Shown here: in pieces, positions 63,928 to 64,000 of the stretch | Layout: the number at the start of each line of letters is the position of its first letter | How positions within the stretch are numbered: the stretch's first letter is position 1 | Assembly (NCBI RefSeq): GCF_006861795.1 | Contig: NZ_VDGH01000009.1 | Span: 62,001 to 126,000, forward strand | DNA: 64,000 nucleotides | Source: Psychrobacillus lasiicapitis | GTDB taxonomy: Bacteria; Bacillota; Bacilli; Bacillales_A; Planococcaceae | Reading direction: 5' to 3' | Notes under the pieces: model-generated | The model's database searches: none | What the model was told of the DNA's origin: nothing | Seen by the model: the letters and a program-made list of their open reading frames with translations, nothing else | Made by a program: the position numbers and the translations under genes

Positions 63928-64000
63928 ACCGCTCCAAAGTAAATGACGAGAACAGGAATTTGGCAAGAAAAGTGAGATATCATAAATGGATAAATAAAAT

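Overview
The window looks like a chromosomal segment of an AT-rich, mesophilic or psychrotolerant Bacillales, most likely a Psychrobacillus/Lysinibacillus-type member of the Planococcaceae. This is inferred from the syntenic core tsaE-tsaB-rimI-tsaD // ydiF - rex - ydiL - groES-groEL (the B. subtilis ydi-groE order), strong Bacillus-type Shine-Dalgarno sequences, a perfect CIRCE operator, a B. subtilis-like purine catabolism (puc) gene set and Bacillaceae-type dispersed repeats. No species call can be made from the sequence alone.

Layout. 1-3842: end of an aromatic (beta-ketoadipate) operon: carboxymuconolactone-decarboxylase-like end, 3-oxoacid CoA-transferase A and B, muconate cycloisomerase-like enolase, thiolase. 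4280-6086: secreted LysM-3D cell wall protein and purU. 6874-13358: seven-gene operon with an ABC importer, two unrelated cytoplasmic phosphoesterases and a DeoR regulator, probably for an organophosphorus compound. 13398-13711: a copy of a ~315-bp structured dispersed repeat, followed by an acyltransferase and a small internally duplicated protein. 16839-21792: complete urease operon ureABCEFGD. 21920-31494: housekeeping block, with a DnaA-box cluster between tsaD and ydiF. 31498-34205: decayed integrative element at the 3' end of groEL. 34423-38387: a three-domain RidA fusion and a chemoreceptor. 38398-41150: second copy of the structured repeat, an acidic repeat-rich secreted protein and a second integrase relic. 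41665-45796: GC-richer pair of secreted carbohydrate-active proteins (GH3 and beta-helix), likely acquired. 46126-63927: purine/allantoin region with pucG, two duplicated pairs of allantoinases, two PucR-type regulators, RidA, two NCS1 permeases and one NCS2 permease.

How the parts fit. The allantoin region imports ureides or purine bases (three permeases), opens allantoin (four allantoinase paralogues) and transaminates ureidoglycine (PucG). Allantoate amidohydrolase, urate oxidase and xanthine dehydrogenase genes are not in the window. Urease and the puc genes both point to a nitrogen-scavenging, soil-type life style.

Most unusual: four intergenic arrays of short words phased at about 10.5 or 21 bp, each with its own word (3.9, 6.4, 25.4 and 28.3 kb); a RidA single-chain triplet; duplicated allantoinase pairs with a shared AATTGG-type operator-like motif; a relic element that has moved the groEL terminator 2.7 kb downstream; and a ~315-nt structured repeat present in two full copies and one fragment.
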